In this document: piece after piece, positions 1-7,717 of the stretch
Layout: each line of letters starts with the position of its first letter
Numbering within the stretch: the stretch's first letter is position 1
DNA from: an uncultured Lachnospiraceae bacterium
Lineage (GTDB): Bacteria > Bacillota > Clostridia > Lachnospirales > Lachnospiraceae
Assembly: GCA_910579425.1 (NCBI GenBank)
Contig: CAJTVL010000036.1
Span: forward strand, 10,304-40,432
DNA length: 30,129 nt
Reading direction: 5' to 3'
Notes under the pieces: generated by a model
Told to the model about the DNA's origin: nothing
Database searches by the model: none
Seen by the model: the letters and a program-made list of their open reading frames with translations, nothing else
Position numbers and translations under genes: made by a program

Positions 1-2538
1 TACCCTTTTCAGTTCTCCCTCAAGACGCTTTTCCTCCTTTTCCAGACGGTCAATCTCCTGTCCGATGTCCACCAGTTCCTCAAAAGGGATATATAAAACC
101 GCATTGGCGATCACCACCGACACCGCGTCCTGCGCAATTCCTTCCCTGCTCTCCTGCAGAGTTACCTGCGACGCCCCCGCCAGAGACTGGAAGAAAAGTT
201 TTCCCAGACGAAAGGCCTCTAAAATCTCCTCCTTGCCGCTGACCACATAAACGCTGACTTTCTTGGAGGGCGCCACATTCATCTGTGTACGCACATTGCG
301 GATCCCTCGTACCGCCTCTTTGAGAATTTCTATTTCCTTTTCTTGTTTTAGAAAGCTTCTCTCTTCCCTGAACACCGGCCAGGAAGAAATCATAATCGAC
401 TCCTCCTGAGACTGCAGGGTACAGAAAATCTCTTCCGTAATGAACGGCATGTAGGGATGCAGAAGCTTTAAGGCATCGATCAGCACCGTCCTTAAAGTCC
501 ACAGCGCCGCCCTCCTGCTCTCTGTATTGTCAGAATTATAGAGCCTTGGTTTTACCATTTCAATGTACCAGTCACAGAATTCATCCCAGATGAAATCATA
601 AACCTTCTGCACCGCGATTCCAAGCTCAAAGCTTTCCATGTTGTCAGTTACATCCCTGACCAGAGTATTCAACTTGGAAAGAATCCACTGATCCGCCGGC
701 TCCAGGTCCGGCTCTTTCAGATTTTCCCCTGGAAAGTCCGACACCTTATCCATATTCATCATGATAAAGCGGGACGCATTCCAGATCTTATTGGCAAAAT
801 TTCTGCTGGCCTCTACCCTCTCGTAATAAAACCGCATATCGTTTCCCGGCGCGTTGCCCGTAATCAGCGTAAGACGCAGGGCATCCGCACCGTACCTGTC
901 GATAATCTCCAGGGGATCAATCCCGTTGCCTAAGGACTTACTCATCTTACGCCCCTGGGAATCCCTCACCAGCCCGTGGAACAGAACCGTCTTAAAAGGT
1001 CTTTCTCCCATCTGCTCGTACCCGGAAAAGATCATTCGGATTACCCAGAAAAAGATAATATCATAGCCTGTCACCAATACATCCGTGGGATAAAAATAAT
1101 CAAGATCCTCTGTCTTTTCGGGCCATCCCAGGGTAGAAAAGGGCCATAGGGCGGAGGAAAACCAGGTATCTAAGGTATCCTCATCCTGAGTCAGATGGTC
1201 ATGTCCGCAGGCCGGGCATTTACAGGGCGCAGAAGAACTGACCACGATCTCCCCGCACTTGTCGCAGTAGTAGGCCGGAATCCGGTGTCCCCACCAGAGC
1301 TGACGGGAAATGCACCAGTCTCTGATATTATCCGTCCAGTTAAAATAGGTCTTTTCCATCCGGGGCGGAATCAACTGAATATCGCCGTTCTTCACCCCTT
1401 CCACTGCTGGCTTAATCAGCTCCTGCATCTTCACAAACCACTGCTGCTTGATCATTGGCTCAATAGTGGTCTTACACCTGTCGTGGGTTCCCACATTATG
1501 GGAATAATCTTCAATTTTTACTAAAAGCCCCATTCCGTCCAGTTCTTTTACAATTGCAGCCCTGGCCTCATAGCGGTCCATGCCGCAGAACTTTCCGCCG
1601 TTTTCGTTAATGGTAGCATCGTCATTTAGAATATTCACTTCAGGCAGGTTATGACGCCTGCCCACCTCAAAGTCGTTAGGGTCATGAGCCGGGGTGATCT
1701 TCACCACGCCCGTTCCGAATTCCATATCCACATAGGAATCGGCTACCACGGGAATTTCCCTGTTTACAATTGGAAGCATCAGCTTTTTGCCGATGATGTC
1801 CCGGTATCTCTCATCTTCCGGATTTACGGCAACTGCCGTATCGCCCAGCATGGTTTCCGGCCTGGTGGTCGCAAACTCCACGAACCTTGTAGTACTGACG
1901 CTTCCGTCCTCCTCGATCACCGGATACTTAATATGCCAGAAATGGCCTGCCTGCTCGGTATATTCCACCTCCGCATCGGAAATGGAGGTATTGCACACCG
2001 GGCACCAGTTAATAATACGGCTTCCTTTGTAGATCCAGCCTTTTTCATGCATCTTACAGAATACTTCCGTCACTGCCCTGTTGCAGCCCTCATCCATGGT
2101 AAAACGCTCTCTGTCCCAATCGCAGGAGGAACCCAGCTTCTTTAGCTGGCTGATAATACGTCCGCCGTATTCTTTTTTCCACTCCCAGGCCCGCGCAAGA
2201 AAGCCATCCCGGCCCAAATCCTCCTTGTCAATGCCCTCTTCCTTGAGCTTTTCAATAATCTTAACCTCCGTGGCAATGCTGGCATGATCTGTCCCGGGCT
2301 GCCACAGCGCATTAAAGCCCTGCATCCTTTTAAAACGGATCAGAATATCCTGCATAGTATTGTCCAGGGCATGCCCCATATGAAGCTGTCCCGTAATATT
2401 CGGAGGGGGAATCACAATGGTAAAAGGCGTCTTCGAACGATCCACCTGCGCGTGAAAATATTTCTTTTCCATCCATTTTTCGTAAATTCTGTCCTCAATC
2501 CCCTTGGGGTCATAAGTCTTTGCAAGTTCCCTGCTCAT
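1..2538 (-). CDS. valS: Valyl-tRNA synthetase, 3' end outside window
   Basis: Class I aminoacyl-tRNA synthetase that charges tRNA-Val with valine in the cytoplasm. 846 codons are present. The N-terminus starts MSRELAKTYDPKGIEDRIYE, followed by the HIGH-type signature PPPNITGQLHMGH (HMGH at residues 53-56), a WQPGTDHASIATE stretch, and KMSKS at residues 531-535 (about 934-948). The last visible codons (LYIPFEELVDIGQEIDRLEK, then a charged stretch) belong to the C-terminal coiled coil that contacts tRNA, so only a few tens of residues should be missing beyond base 1. The ATG at 2538 follows AAAGGAGT at a good distance. Only 47 bases separate it from the upstream epimerase gene. There is no room for a T-box leader directly upstream, although T-boxes are common on clostridial valS genes. 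It is probably cotranscribed with the epimerase and the 206-residue gene. Confidence 0.97.
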   Translation of the reverse strand, partial: MSRELAKTYDPKGIEDRIYEKWMEKKYFHAQVDRSKTPFTIVIPPPNITGQLHMGHALDNTMQDILIRFKRMQGFNALWQPGTDHASIATEVKIIEKLKEEGIDKEDLGRDGFLARAWEWKKEYGGRIISQLKKLGSSCDWDRERFTMDEGCNRAVTEVFCKMHEKGWIYKGSRIINWCPVCNTSISDAEVEYTEQAGHFWHIKYPVIEEDGSVSTTRFVEFATTRPETMLGDTAVAVNPEDERYRDIIGKKLMLPIVNREIPVVADSYVDMEFGTGVVKITPAHDPNDFEVGRRHNLPEVNILNDDATINENGGKFCGMDRYEARAAIVKELDGMGLLVKIEDYSHNVGTHDRCKTTIEPMIKQQWFVKMQELIKPAVEGVKNGDIQLIPPRMEKTYFNWTDNIRDWCISRQLWWGHRIPAYYCDKCGEIVVSSSAPCKCPACGHDHLTQDEDTLDTWFSSALWPFSTLGWPEKTEDLDYFYPTDVLVTGYDIIFFWVIRMIFSGYEQMGERPFKTVLFHGLVRDSQGRKMSKSLGNGIDPLEIIDRYGADALRLTLITGNAPGNDMRFYYERVEASRNFANKIWNASRFIMMNMDKVSDFPGENLKEPDLEPADQWILSKLNTLVRDVTDNMESFELGIAVQKVYDFIWDEFCDWYIEMVKPRLYNSDNTESRRAALWTLRTVLIDALKLLHPYMPFITEEIFCTLQSQEESIMISSWPVFREERSFLKQEKEIEILKEAVRGIRNVRTQMNVAPSKKVSVYVVSGKEEILEAFRLGKLFFQSLAGASQVTLQESREGIAQDAVSVVIANAVLYIPFEELVDIGQEIDRLEKEEKRLEGELKRV

Positions 2539-2585
2539 GGTTCTAATTGTACTCCTTTCAAATTCCAGAGATTTTAACCTGCCGT

Positions 2586-3467
2586 TTAGGAAACGGTTAT
2601 TTTGTAAGATGCCTCAAAGCTTTCTCCCGGCCGGATCATATTGCCCCATTCCCGCTCCGTCAAATCTCCCGAAAATCCTGTTCTGTCACACCTGCCGTAC
2701 CAGGGCTCAATACAGATAAAGGGGGCCTTGGGCGAGCGGGTCCATATGCCCCAGACCGGCACATTTTCCATGGTTACCGTCACATAAGGGCTCTTATCCG
2801 GCCTGCAGATGGAAACGGCGTTTGTCTGATAATCCTCAAGCACCAGAGTATCGCAGTCAAACAAATGCTCCGTAACGGCAAGATACCCGCCCTGCTCCAG
2901 CTCGTAGGTTCCCTTCTCGTCAATCACAAGCCCGTCCCCCACTCTCGTACTCTCGAAGCGCTCTATATTTTCAAATTTAAGATAACAGTCCGTCTTTTGA
3001 AATATATCCCCTTCAAGCGGACAGTTAAACCCCGGATGTCCGCCTATGGAAAATGCAAGCCCCTCTTTCCCCGGATTTTCCACCTGCCATTTTACCTCCA
3101 CGCCGTCGGAAAGGAGACGGTATTCCAGCCGCAGCAGGAACGCATAGGGATACATTTTTCTTGTCTCTTCATTGTCTCTCAGTTCAAACCAAATCTCATC
3201 TTCACTCTGCGAAAGCAGACCAAATTCCATATCCCGCGCAAAGCCATGCTGATTCATGGCATAGGTCCTGCCCTTGGCGCGGTACTCCTTACCGTTGACC
3301 GAACCTACAAAGGGAAACAAAATGGGCGACGTCCTGTCCCAAAACGCAGGATCCGCCCGCCACATATATTCGGTTCCTGTGTCCAGCCTCTTTAAGGATT
3401 TCAGCTCCGCCCCCAAAGATTCCAGCCCGATTGCAACCGTATCGTTTCTCAATTCATAAATTGCCAT
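2586..3467 (-). CDS. Aldose 1-epimerase family protein (LacX-like mutarotase)
   Basis: A 293-residue cytoplasmic protein of the galactose-mutarotase superfamily, which interconverts alpha and beta anomers of hexoses. Conserved positions are visible: NQHGFARDMEF with His74, GGHPGFNCPL with His144 (the usual catalytic histidines), and CIEPWYGR with Glu254 (the usual catalytic base). Length and motif spacing match the LacX-like branch rather than classical GalM, so the exact sugar is not predictable. It lies 32 bp downstream of the 206-residue gene and 47 bp upstream of valS on the same strand, suggesting cotranscription. No link to sugar operons is seen here, so it may be a general metabolite-repair mutarotase. 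The family call is firm; the substrate is unknown. Confidence 0.88.
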   Translation of the reverse strand: MAIYELRNDTVAIGLESLGAELKSLKRLDTGTEYMWRADPAFWDRTSPILFPFVGSVNGKEYRAKGRTYAMNQHGFARDMEFGLLSQSEDEIWFELRDNEETRKMYPYAFLLRLEYRLLSDGVEVKWQVENPGKEGLAFSIGGHPGFNCPLEGDIFQKTDCYLKFENIERFESTRVGDGLVIDEKGTYELEQGGYLAVTEHLFDCDTLVLEDYQTNAVSICRPDKSPYVTVTMENVPVWGIWTRSPKAPFICIEPWYGRCDRTGFSGDLTEREWGNMIRPGESFEASYKITVS

Positions 3468-3499
3468 ATGGACTCCCCATCCTTTCTTTCAACAGATTT

Positions 3500-4120
3500 C
3501 TATGCCTTTTTTGTATCACAACAGAGCCGGCAGCCTGTCTTTCTCTCAAAACGCCTGGCCCAGAACTCGGTACAGTAAAAAACAATGCACTCCTGATAAC
3601 CGTCGCTCATGAAGTAAAGTCTTTTGGGATTGCCCGCCTCTGCCAGCACCTCGTTCATATAATCAAAAATCCCCGCATCAAACCAGTCGTAATTCATCTG
3701 CGCCTGATAAATACACTCTCTTCCGTCACACAAAAACCGCACCCTCCGGGTTTCTCTGCCTGACGGATACTCGAGCCGGCCGGCTTCCTCCCGGATTTGT
3801 GTGATCTCAAATTCATCCTCATTGATGGACTGGATTCCCTGCAAAAACAAGGTGTACATTCTGTCAATATCAGACACCTCTACATCAAAGCTGTATACCC
3901 TGTCCGACGTGGGCGTCCACTCACATGTCCCGGTATCGTAAGTTCCTACCCCCACAGCTGCCAGGAGCATGGTGACCACATCCAAAGAGTCACGTATCTC
4001 TTGCGGCACACTGTTCCAGGAACGCTCAAATTCAAGGATCATCCTTTCTGAAATAGAGGCAATTCCAAGCTCGTCTAATATTGCTGCCGCTTCTCTCACA
4101 CTTCTTATGCCATTTCCCAT
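3500..4120 (-). CDS. Hypothetical protein, 206 residues
   Basis: I do not recognise this family. The protein is soluble, with no signal peptide or membrane segment. It is acidic in the N-terminal two thirds and ends in a Cys-rich, basic tail (TGCRLCCDTKKA). The N-terminal part has short helices (REAAAILDELGIASISERMI), then a mixed alpha/beta region rich in aromatics (YDWFDAGIFDYMNEVL) and a strand-like segment LYFMSDGYQECIVFY. The composition looks like a single compact domain. It is the first gene of a probable operon with the epimerase and valS. A promoter lies 81-109 bp upstream of the ATG at 4120, so it is likely expressed. Confidence 0.75.
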   Translation of the reverse strand: MGNGIRSVREAAAILDELGIASISERMILEFERSWNSVPQEIRDSLDVVTMLLAAVGVGTYDTGTCEWTPTSDRVYSFDVEVSDIDRMYTLFLQGIQSINEDEFEITQIREEAGRLEYPSGRETRRVRFLCDGRECIYQAQMNYDWFDAGIFDYMNEVLAEAGNPKRLYFMSDGYQECIVFYCTEFWARRFERKTGCRLCCDTKKA

Positions 4121-4200
4121 TTAAGTCTCCCTGCCAGCCGCAAACTGTCTGTAAAATTTTTTGCAGGTATCTGCTCCTCCTCCGTCTTTAGTTCTTTTTC

Positions 4201-4229
4201 ATTATAATGTACTAAGGGTGCAAAAGCAA
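4201..4229 (-). promoter_or_regulatory. SigA-type promoter for the 206-residue gene, epimerase and valS
   Basis: On the minus strand TTGCTT (bases 4229-4224) and TATAAT (4206-4201) are separated by exactly 17 bp. Transcription would begin near 4194, about 75 bases ahead of the ATG at 4120. It lies just downstream of the terminator of the toxin-antitoxin unit, a layout expected for a new transcription unit. Confidence 0.7.
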
Positions 4230-4257
4230 CTGTTTTCAATTCGGGAAAGTTCTCATG

Positions 4258-4297
4258 AAAAAAGCCCTGGAAGAAGCCTTTAGCGCCAAAGCTTTTT
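4258..4297 (-). terminator. Rho-independent terminator after the antitoxin gene
   Basis: The minus-strand transcript can form a 12-bp stem (AAAAAGCUUUGG with CCAGGGCUUUUU, two G-U pairs) around a short loop, running into six U residues at 4263-4258. It begins 13 bp past the antitoxin stop, so it probably ends the long housekeeping transcript. The A-rich left arm would let it act on plus-strand transcripts too. Confidence 0.7.
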
Positions 4298-4309
4298 CAT
4301 CTTAGATAT

Positions 4310-4585
4310 TTATATTTTTTCCCCCATAGGAACAATCTGCAGGGTATATCCAAGAGGAGTTAAAATCTTCAAAAGACTGTCAATCTGTGGTGAATGGACA
4401 GAAGCCTCCATTCGTGCGATAACAGGTTGTTTGACATGGCATATTTCAGCCAATTGAGACTGCGTGAGCCCTTTTTTCTCACGAATAGATACCATTGTTC
4501 GAATCAGATCTTTTTCCAATTCAATCGCATTTTGATCTTCCTGGTTGATAGACAAATCACTTTTCAATTCCTTCCATGTAGCCAT
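4310..4585 (-). CDS. HigA-type antitoxin, XRE helix-turn-helix
   Basis: A small DNA-binding protein with a Cro/C1-type helix-turn-helix in its second half: IREKKGLTQSQLAEICHVKQ, then PVIARMEASVHSPQIDSLLKIL. In HigBA modules such a protein binds the toxin and represses its own operon. Two ATGs are possible. The upstream one (4594) gives MNNMATW and overlaps the toxin stop. The one at 4585 (MATWKELKSDL) is preferred because AAAGGA lies about 9 bases before it. Toxin-first order and immediate adjacency are typical of HigBA. Because the neighbouring toxin is N-terminally shortened, this antitoxin may be an orphan kept as a regulator. Confidence 0.85.
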   Translation of the reverse strand: MATWKELKSDLSINQEDQNAIELEKDLIRTMVSIREKKGLTQSQLAEICHVKQPVIARMEASVHSPQIDSLLKILTPLGYTLQIVPMGEKI

Positions 4586-4586
4586 A

Positions 4587-4826
4587 TTATTCATTCCTTT
4601 CTAAATAATCCTGTAAATTTCTTTTAGCCTGTTCTATTTCACGCTTTGGCGTTTTTTGTGTCTTTTTAATAAAGTAATGAAGTATAATAAACTTGTTATC
4701 TTTATAATATGCGTAAAGAAACCTGTTTTTCAACGGTCTTAACTCCCAGATTTCACCATCCAGATGTTTCGTCACCGGCTCGCCAACCCTTGTTCCCAAC
4801 TCTTCAAGCATATCAGAAACAACCAC
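4587..4826 (-). CDS. RelE/HigB (Gp49-like) toxin, N-terminally truncated
   Basis: 79 residues carrying the conserved C-terminal half of the phage Gp49-like/HigB family: GTRVGEPVTKHLDGEIWELRP, then ILHYFIKKTQKTPKREIEQA. Full family members, ribosome-dependent mRNA interferases, are usually about 110-120 residues and have about 35-45 residues before this block; here only about ten are present. The frame opens at a GTG (4826) preceded by GGAGGT, and a TAA lies three codons upstream, so no longer start in this frame exists. An out-of-frame ATG at 4842 reads MEVK before stopping, which could be the relic of the original N-terminus after an internal deletion. The gene lies 32 bp after the DUF308 gene. 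Toxin activity is doubtful. Confidence 0.75.
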   Translation of the reverse strand: MVVSDMLEELGTRVGEPVTKHLDGEIWELRPLKNRFLYAYYKDNKFIILHYFIKKTQKTPKREIEQAKRNLQDYLERNE

Positions 4827-4858
4827 AAGGTTTTACCTCCATAGGACTAACTCCCGCC

Positions 4859-5443
4859 TCACTCATCCAAATCCACATATTCCGCGTCGATAACCTTTTC
4901 CTTATCCCGCTTCACCTTAAACACCCGGGAGAGAATCCACATATCCGAGGCCCCGTCGTAGATCAGGAAAATACCGATCATCCTGACCACCATCTCCACC
5001 GCTCCAAAGGGATTGTACACCAGTACCCCGCCGAAGATCACTGTGAGAATCCCAAATAAAAGCGCAATCCACCATTTATCATAATTTTCCTTCTGCAGAT
5101 CAATGGCCTGAATCACATTGTGTACCCCATGGATTAACACCACCACGCCAATGATCACCGGCACCGCCATGATAATCATCTCCGGTCTGAATAAAATCCA
5201 AAGCCCGATCACCGCAACCACAATGCCGAAAATCAGCATCCCCTGAGAGAAAAAGGTTCTCTCCGCGCTTCTTAGGCAAATCACCGTCTGGAATCCTCCA
5301 TATGCCAGCAAAGCGCTGCCAAACAGTATACACACAATCCGTGTGGTAGTCCCCGGCCAGACTAAAAGCACCAATCCGAACGCGATACACAGCATCGCCG
5401 ATACCGTATAATTTGCCTTTAACCCTTTTAAAAAATCTGTCAT
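4859..5443 (-). CDS. DUF308 (HdeD-like) membrane protein
   Basis: 194 residues with about six hydrophobic segments arranged as short paired helices, for example SAMLCIAFGLVLLVWPG, IVCILFGSALLAYGGFQTVI and WWIALLFGILTVIFGGVLVY. This repeated pattern of helix, tight turn with Gly/Pro and helix marks the DUF308/HdeD family, whose general biochemical role is not established. A charged cytoplasmic tail ends in VIDAEYVDLDE. The ATG at 5443 is one base past the VanZ gene stop and uses AAAGGAGAGG located in the last codons of that gene, so the two are probably translationally coupled. Confidence 0.85.
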   Translation of the reverse strand: MTDFLKGLKANYTVSAMLCIAFGLVLLVWPGTTTRIVCILFGSALLAYGGFQTVICLRSAERTFFSQGMLIFGIVVAVIGLWILFRPEMIIMAVPVIIGVVVLIHGVHNVIQAIDLQKENYDKWWIALLFGILTVIFGGVLVYNPFGAVEMVVRMIGIFLIYDGASDMWILSRVFKVKRDKEKVIDAEYVDLDE

Positions 5444-5444
5444 A

Positions 5445-5939
5445 TCAACCTCTCCTTTTCTTATTATGCCGCCATTTTTTTACGGTTTCATATGCGTGAT
5501 AAGCCATATATCCAAGCACAGCCCCAAAGCAGTTCAGAAGAATGTCATCTACGTCAAAAGCGCCAAAGGCGCTGAAGAGCTGAAAAACCTCTATCCCCAG
5601 AACAAATACAAAAGCATTCAGGAGCATCACAAAAAAATTCCTTCCCCATTTCATCACATAGGGCAGCAAAAACCCGAAAGGAATAAACACCACGATATTC
5701 CCTGCAAGATTTTCAAAGCTGTTGAGCTTATAGGAATAATCTATATACATACGTATGGTTTTAAACAACGTAAAATTCGCCGTATCAAGCCCCTCCAGAA
5801 TCACTTCCTTTTCCCAGGTGGCCGCAATGGCCCTAAGCTGCTCCAGAGGATATTTAAAAATAATCACCTTAATGACTACAAGCAAATAAAGAAAAAAGAT
5901 CAGCCTGACATGTTCCTTCAAGAAATGTCTGCCTTTCAC
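5445..5939 (-). CDS. VanZ family membrane protein
   Basis: About 164 residues with four predicted membrane helices. The family signatures are NLAGNIVVFIPFGFLLPYV and, further on, IEVFQLFSAFGAFDVDDILLN. VanZ of the vancomycin cluster raises teicoplanin resistance; most chromosomal relatives have no proven role, and there are no other van genes here. The open frame extends back to 6005, but the GTG at 5939 is the better start. It overlaps the truA stop as GTGA, with GGAGGTT about 10 bases upstream inside the final truA codons, and it removes an odd Gly-rich leader. This implies coupling to truA. Confidence 0.85.
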   Translation of the reverse strand: MKGRHFLKEHVRLIFFLYLLVVIKVIIFKYPLEQLRAIAATWEKEVILEGLDTANFTLFKTIRMYIDYSYKLNSFENLAGNIVVFIPFGFLLPYVMKWGRNFFVMLLNAFVFVLGIEVFQLFSAFGAFDVDDILLNCFGAVLGYMAYHAYETVKKWRHNKKRRG

Positions 5940-6676
5940 TGATAACGAACCTCCATCAAAGTAAGTCCCTTTGCCGGAACCAGCTCTCCTGCCGCCTCCC
6001 GGCATCCGGACGCCAAAATCTCCGCTGTCTGTTCAGGCCGCATTTTGTGCAGACCTGCCTTTAACAGCGTACCTGTCATAATTCTTACCATGTGGTACAA
6101 AAAACCGTTCCCGCTGTACCAGAAGCGTATTTCATCTTCCACCCGCTCAATCCGGATTTCATCCATCCTGCGGATCGTTGATTTTTTGCTTCTCTTGTTG
6201 GAAGTAAAAGCCTTGAAGTCATGGATTCCAAGCAGATACCCCGCCGCCCTTTCCATGGCAGGCAAATCCAGCCTCTCCTGTGTCACATGCACATAACGTC
6301 TCTCAAACACATGGGGAATCTTTGTGTTGAGCACCCGGTAGCAGTAAGTCTTTCCTACCGCGTTTAATCTGCTGTGAAACCGCTGCGGCGCTTCCTCGAG
6401 AGAAATCACTGCAATATCCTCCGGAAGGTAAAAATTCATGTAATCCATGATCTCCTCAGGCTCCATGGAAACGCTGCTGTGGAAGTTTGCCACCTGTCCC
6501 ATGGCGTGAACGCCGGCGTCCGTCCTGCCGGAGCCGCAGACCTCTATGGGCTCTCCGGCCATTTTGGAGAGCAGCATTTCCAGTTTCCCCTGAATCGTAT
6601 TGTCGGTGCTTACCTGCCTCTGCCACCCCTGATACCGGGTACCCTCATATTGAAGTACCATCTTAAAATTCCGCAC
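5936..6676 (-). CDS. truA: tRNA pseudouridine(38-40) synthase TruA
   Basis: Isomerises uridines 38-40 of the tRNA anticodon stem-loop to pseudouridine. The motif CGSGRTDAGVHA holds the catalytic Asp (residue 53 from the chosen start), and the N-terminus NFKMVLQYEGTRYQGWQRQ is typical. YHMVRIMTGTLL and the closing LMEVRYQ are also conserved. The frame is open to a TTG at 6712, but the GTG at 6676 is chosen: GGAGGGG precedes it by about six bases and it gives the usual family start just before NFKM. It lies in the same transcript as the dehydrogenase upstream, 51 bp away, and overlaps the VanZ start by four bases. Confidence 0.95.
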   Translation of the reverse strand: MRNFKMVLQYEGTRYQGWQRQVSTDNTIQGKLEMLLSKMAGEPIEVCGSGRTDAGVHAMGQVANFHSSVSMEPEEIMDYMNFYLPEDIAVISLEEAPQRFHSRLNAVGKTYCYRVLNTKIPHVFERRYVHVTQERLDLPAMERAAGYLLGIHDFKAFTSNKRSKKSTIRRMDEIRIERVEDEIRFWYSGNGFLYHMVRIMTGTLLKAGLHKMRPEQTAEILASGCREAAGELVPAKGLTLMEVRYQ

Positions 6677-6727
6677 CTCTGTCCCCTCCAGGCAATTTGC
6701 ATAAAGCGCCAAATGCCTCCTGCACTG

Positions 6728-7717
6728 CTAACCATCGACCACCCAGGGGTTTTCCTTCCCCTCTGCAAAACACTTACATCCAAGCAGCGAATCCCTGACC
6801 ACCGTTTCCACACAATCATCGGTATAAAAAGCCATATGATGACTCACCGTCACGTTGGGAAATCCCCGGAGCACAGCGAGCTCTCTGTTATTAAGTATAT
6901 CTGATTTGTGATCATAATAATACAATCCAAACTCATTTTCTACCACATCAAGACCTGCACCGCCGATTTTTCCGCTTTCAATACCGCAAATCAGCGCCTG
7001 GGAATCGATCAGACCGCCCCGGGCCGTATTGATGATCATAACGCCGTCCTTCATACGGGAGATCGCCTCCTGATCTATCATGTGATAATTGTCGTCCGTA
7101 AGCGGTGCATGGAGGGTAATCACATCCGCCCTGCGCCACATCTCATCCAGTGTCACATAAGGTACGCCGGCCTGTTCCACCTCCTGATTTCTAAAAGGGT
7201 CATAAGCAATCCGTCTGCAGCCAAAGCCGGAAAGGTTTTGCAGTACCGTTCTCCCGATTCTTCCGGTACCAATGACTCCCACAGTCAAATCCTTTAGTTC
7301 CCTGCCCTGGATTCCTTTCAGGGAATAGTCCTGAATGTTGGTCCTTTCCATGATCCGCTTCATTTTCCGAATGGTCATAAGAATCAGCATCACCGCATAA
7401 TCCGCCACACCGCAGGGCCCGTAGGGGGCATTGGCCACCGTCATGCCAAGCTCCTTTGCCGCCTTGCCGTCAATGTGGTCGTAGCCGATGGTTCTGGTAG
7501 TTACATACCTGACTCCATAGCCGGCAAAAACCTCAAGCAGCTCCCTCGGCATCCTGGAGGTGATAATGTCAATACATTCCGCCCCCTTTGCCAAGGCCGC
7601 GTTTTCTTTATCCGGTGCGTCCGGGCATAATACCAGTTCTATCCCCAGTTCCTTCCCGTATTTCTCAAATAACTCTTTCTCGTCAAATTCCCTGCAATTA
7701 TAGACTACTGCTTTCAT
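6728..7717 (-). CDS. D-isomer-specific 2-hydroxyacid dehydrogenase (D-lactate dehydrogenase-like)
   Basis: A 329-residue NAD-dependent enzyme reducing a 2-keto acid to the D-hydroxy acid, most likely pyruvate to D-lactate. The nucleotide-binding GxGxxG is seen in VGVIGTGRIGRT (150-155). Catalytic residues are Arg233 in INTARGG, Glu262 in DVVENEFG and His294 in VSHHMAFYT. The ENEFGLYYYDHKSDILNN segment is typical of the D-LDH/VanH group rather than phosphoglycerate or formate dehydrogenases. VanH itself also belongs to this group, but no vanA-type ligase is nearby, so a fermentative role is more likely. The start ATG overlaps the stop of the membrane-protein gene upstream (ATGA). Confidence 0.88.
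   Translation of the reverse strand: MKAVVYNCREFDEKELFEKYGKELGIELVLCPDAPDKENAALAKGAECIDIITSRMPRELLEVFAGYGVRYVTTRTIGYDHIDGKAAKELGMTVANAPYGPCGVADYAVMLILMTIRKMKRIMERTNIQDYSLKGIQGRELKDLTVGVIGTGRIGRTVLQNLSGFGCRRIAYDPFRNQEVEQAGVPYVTLDEMWRRADVITLHAPLTDDNYHMIDQEAISRMKDGVMIINTARGGLIDSQALICGIESGKIGGAGLDVVENEFGLYYYDHKSDILNNRELAVLRGFPNVTVSHHMAFYTDDCVETVVRDSLLGCKCFAEGKENPWVVDG

Noticed and set aside
2539..2585. Possible T-box leader upstream of valS
   Set aside because: Only 47 bp lie between the upstream gene and valS, too short for a T-box, and no leader features were seen at the operon promoter either.
2547..3395. 282-codon plus-strand frame opposite the epimerase
   Set aside because: The minus-strand frame has clear catalytic motifs; the plus frame is rich in Pro, His, Arg and Cys, with no domain pattern.
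5445..7717. Vancomycin-resistance cluster (VanZ-like plus VanH-like genes)
   Set aside because: No D-Ala-D-Lac ligase, VanX or two-component genes are present; the two genes are separated by truA and sit in a housekeeping block.
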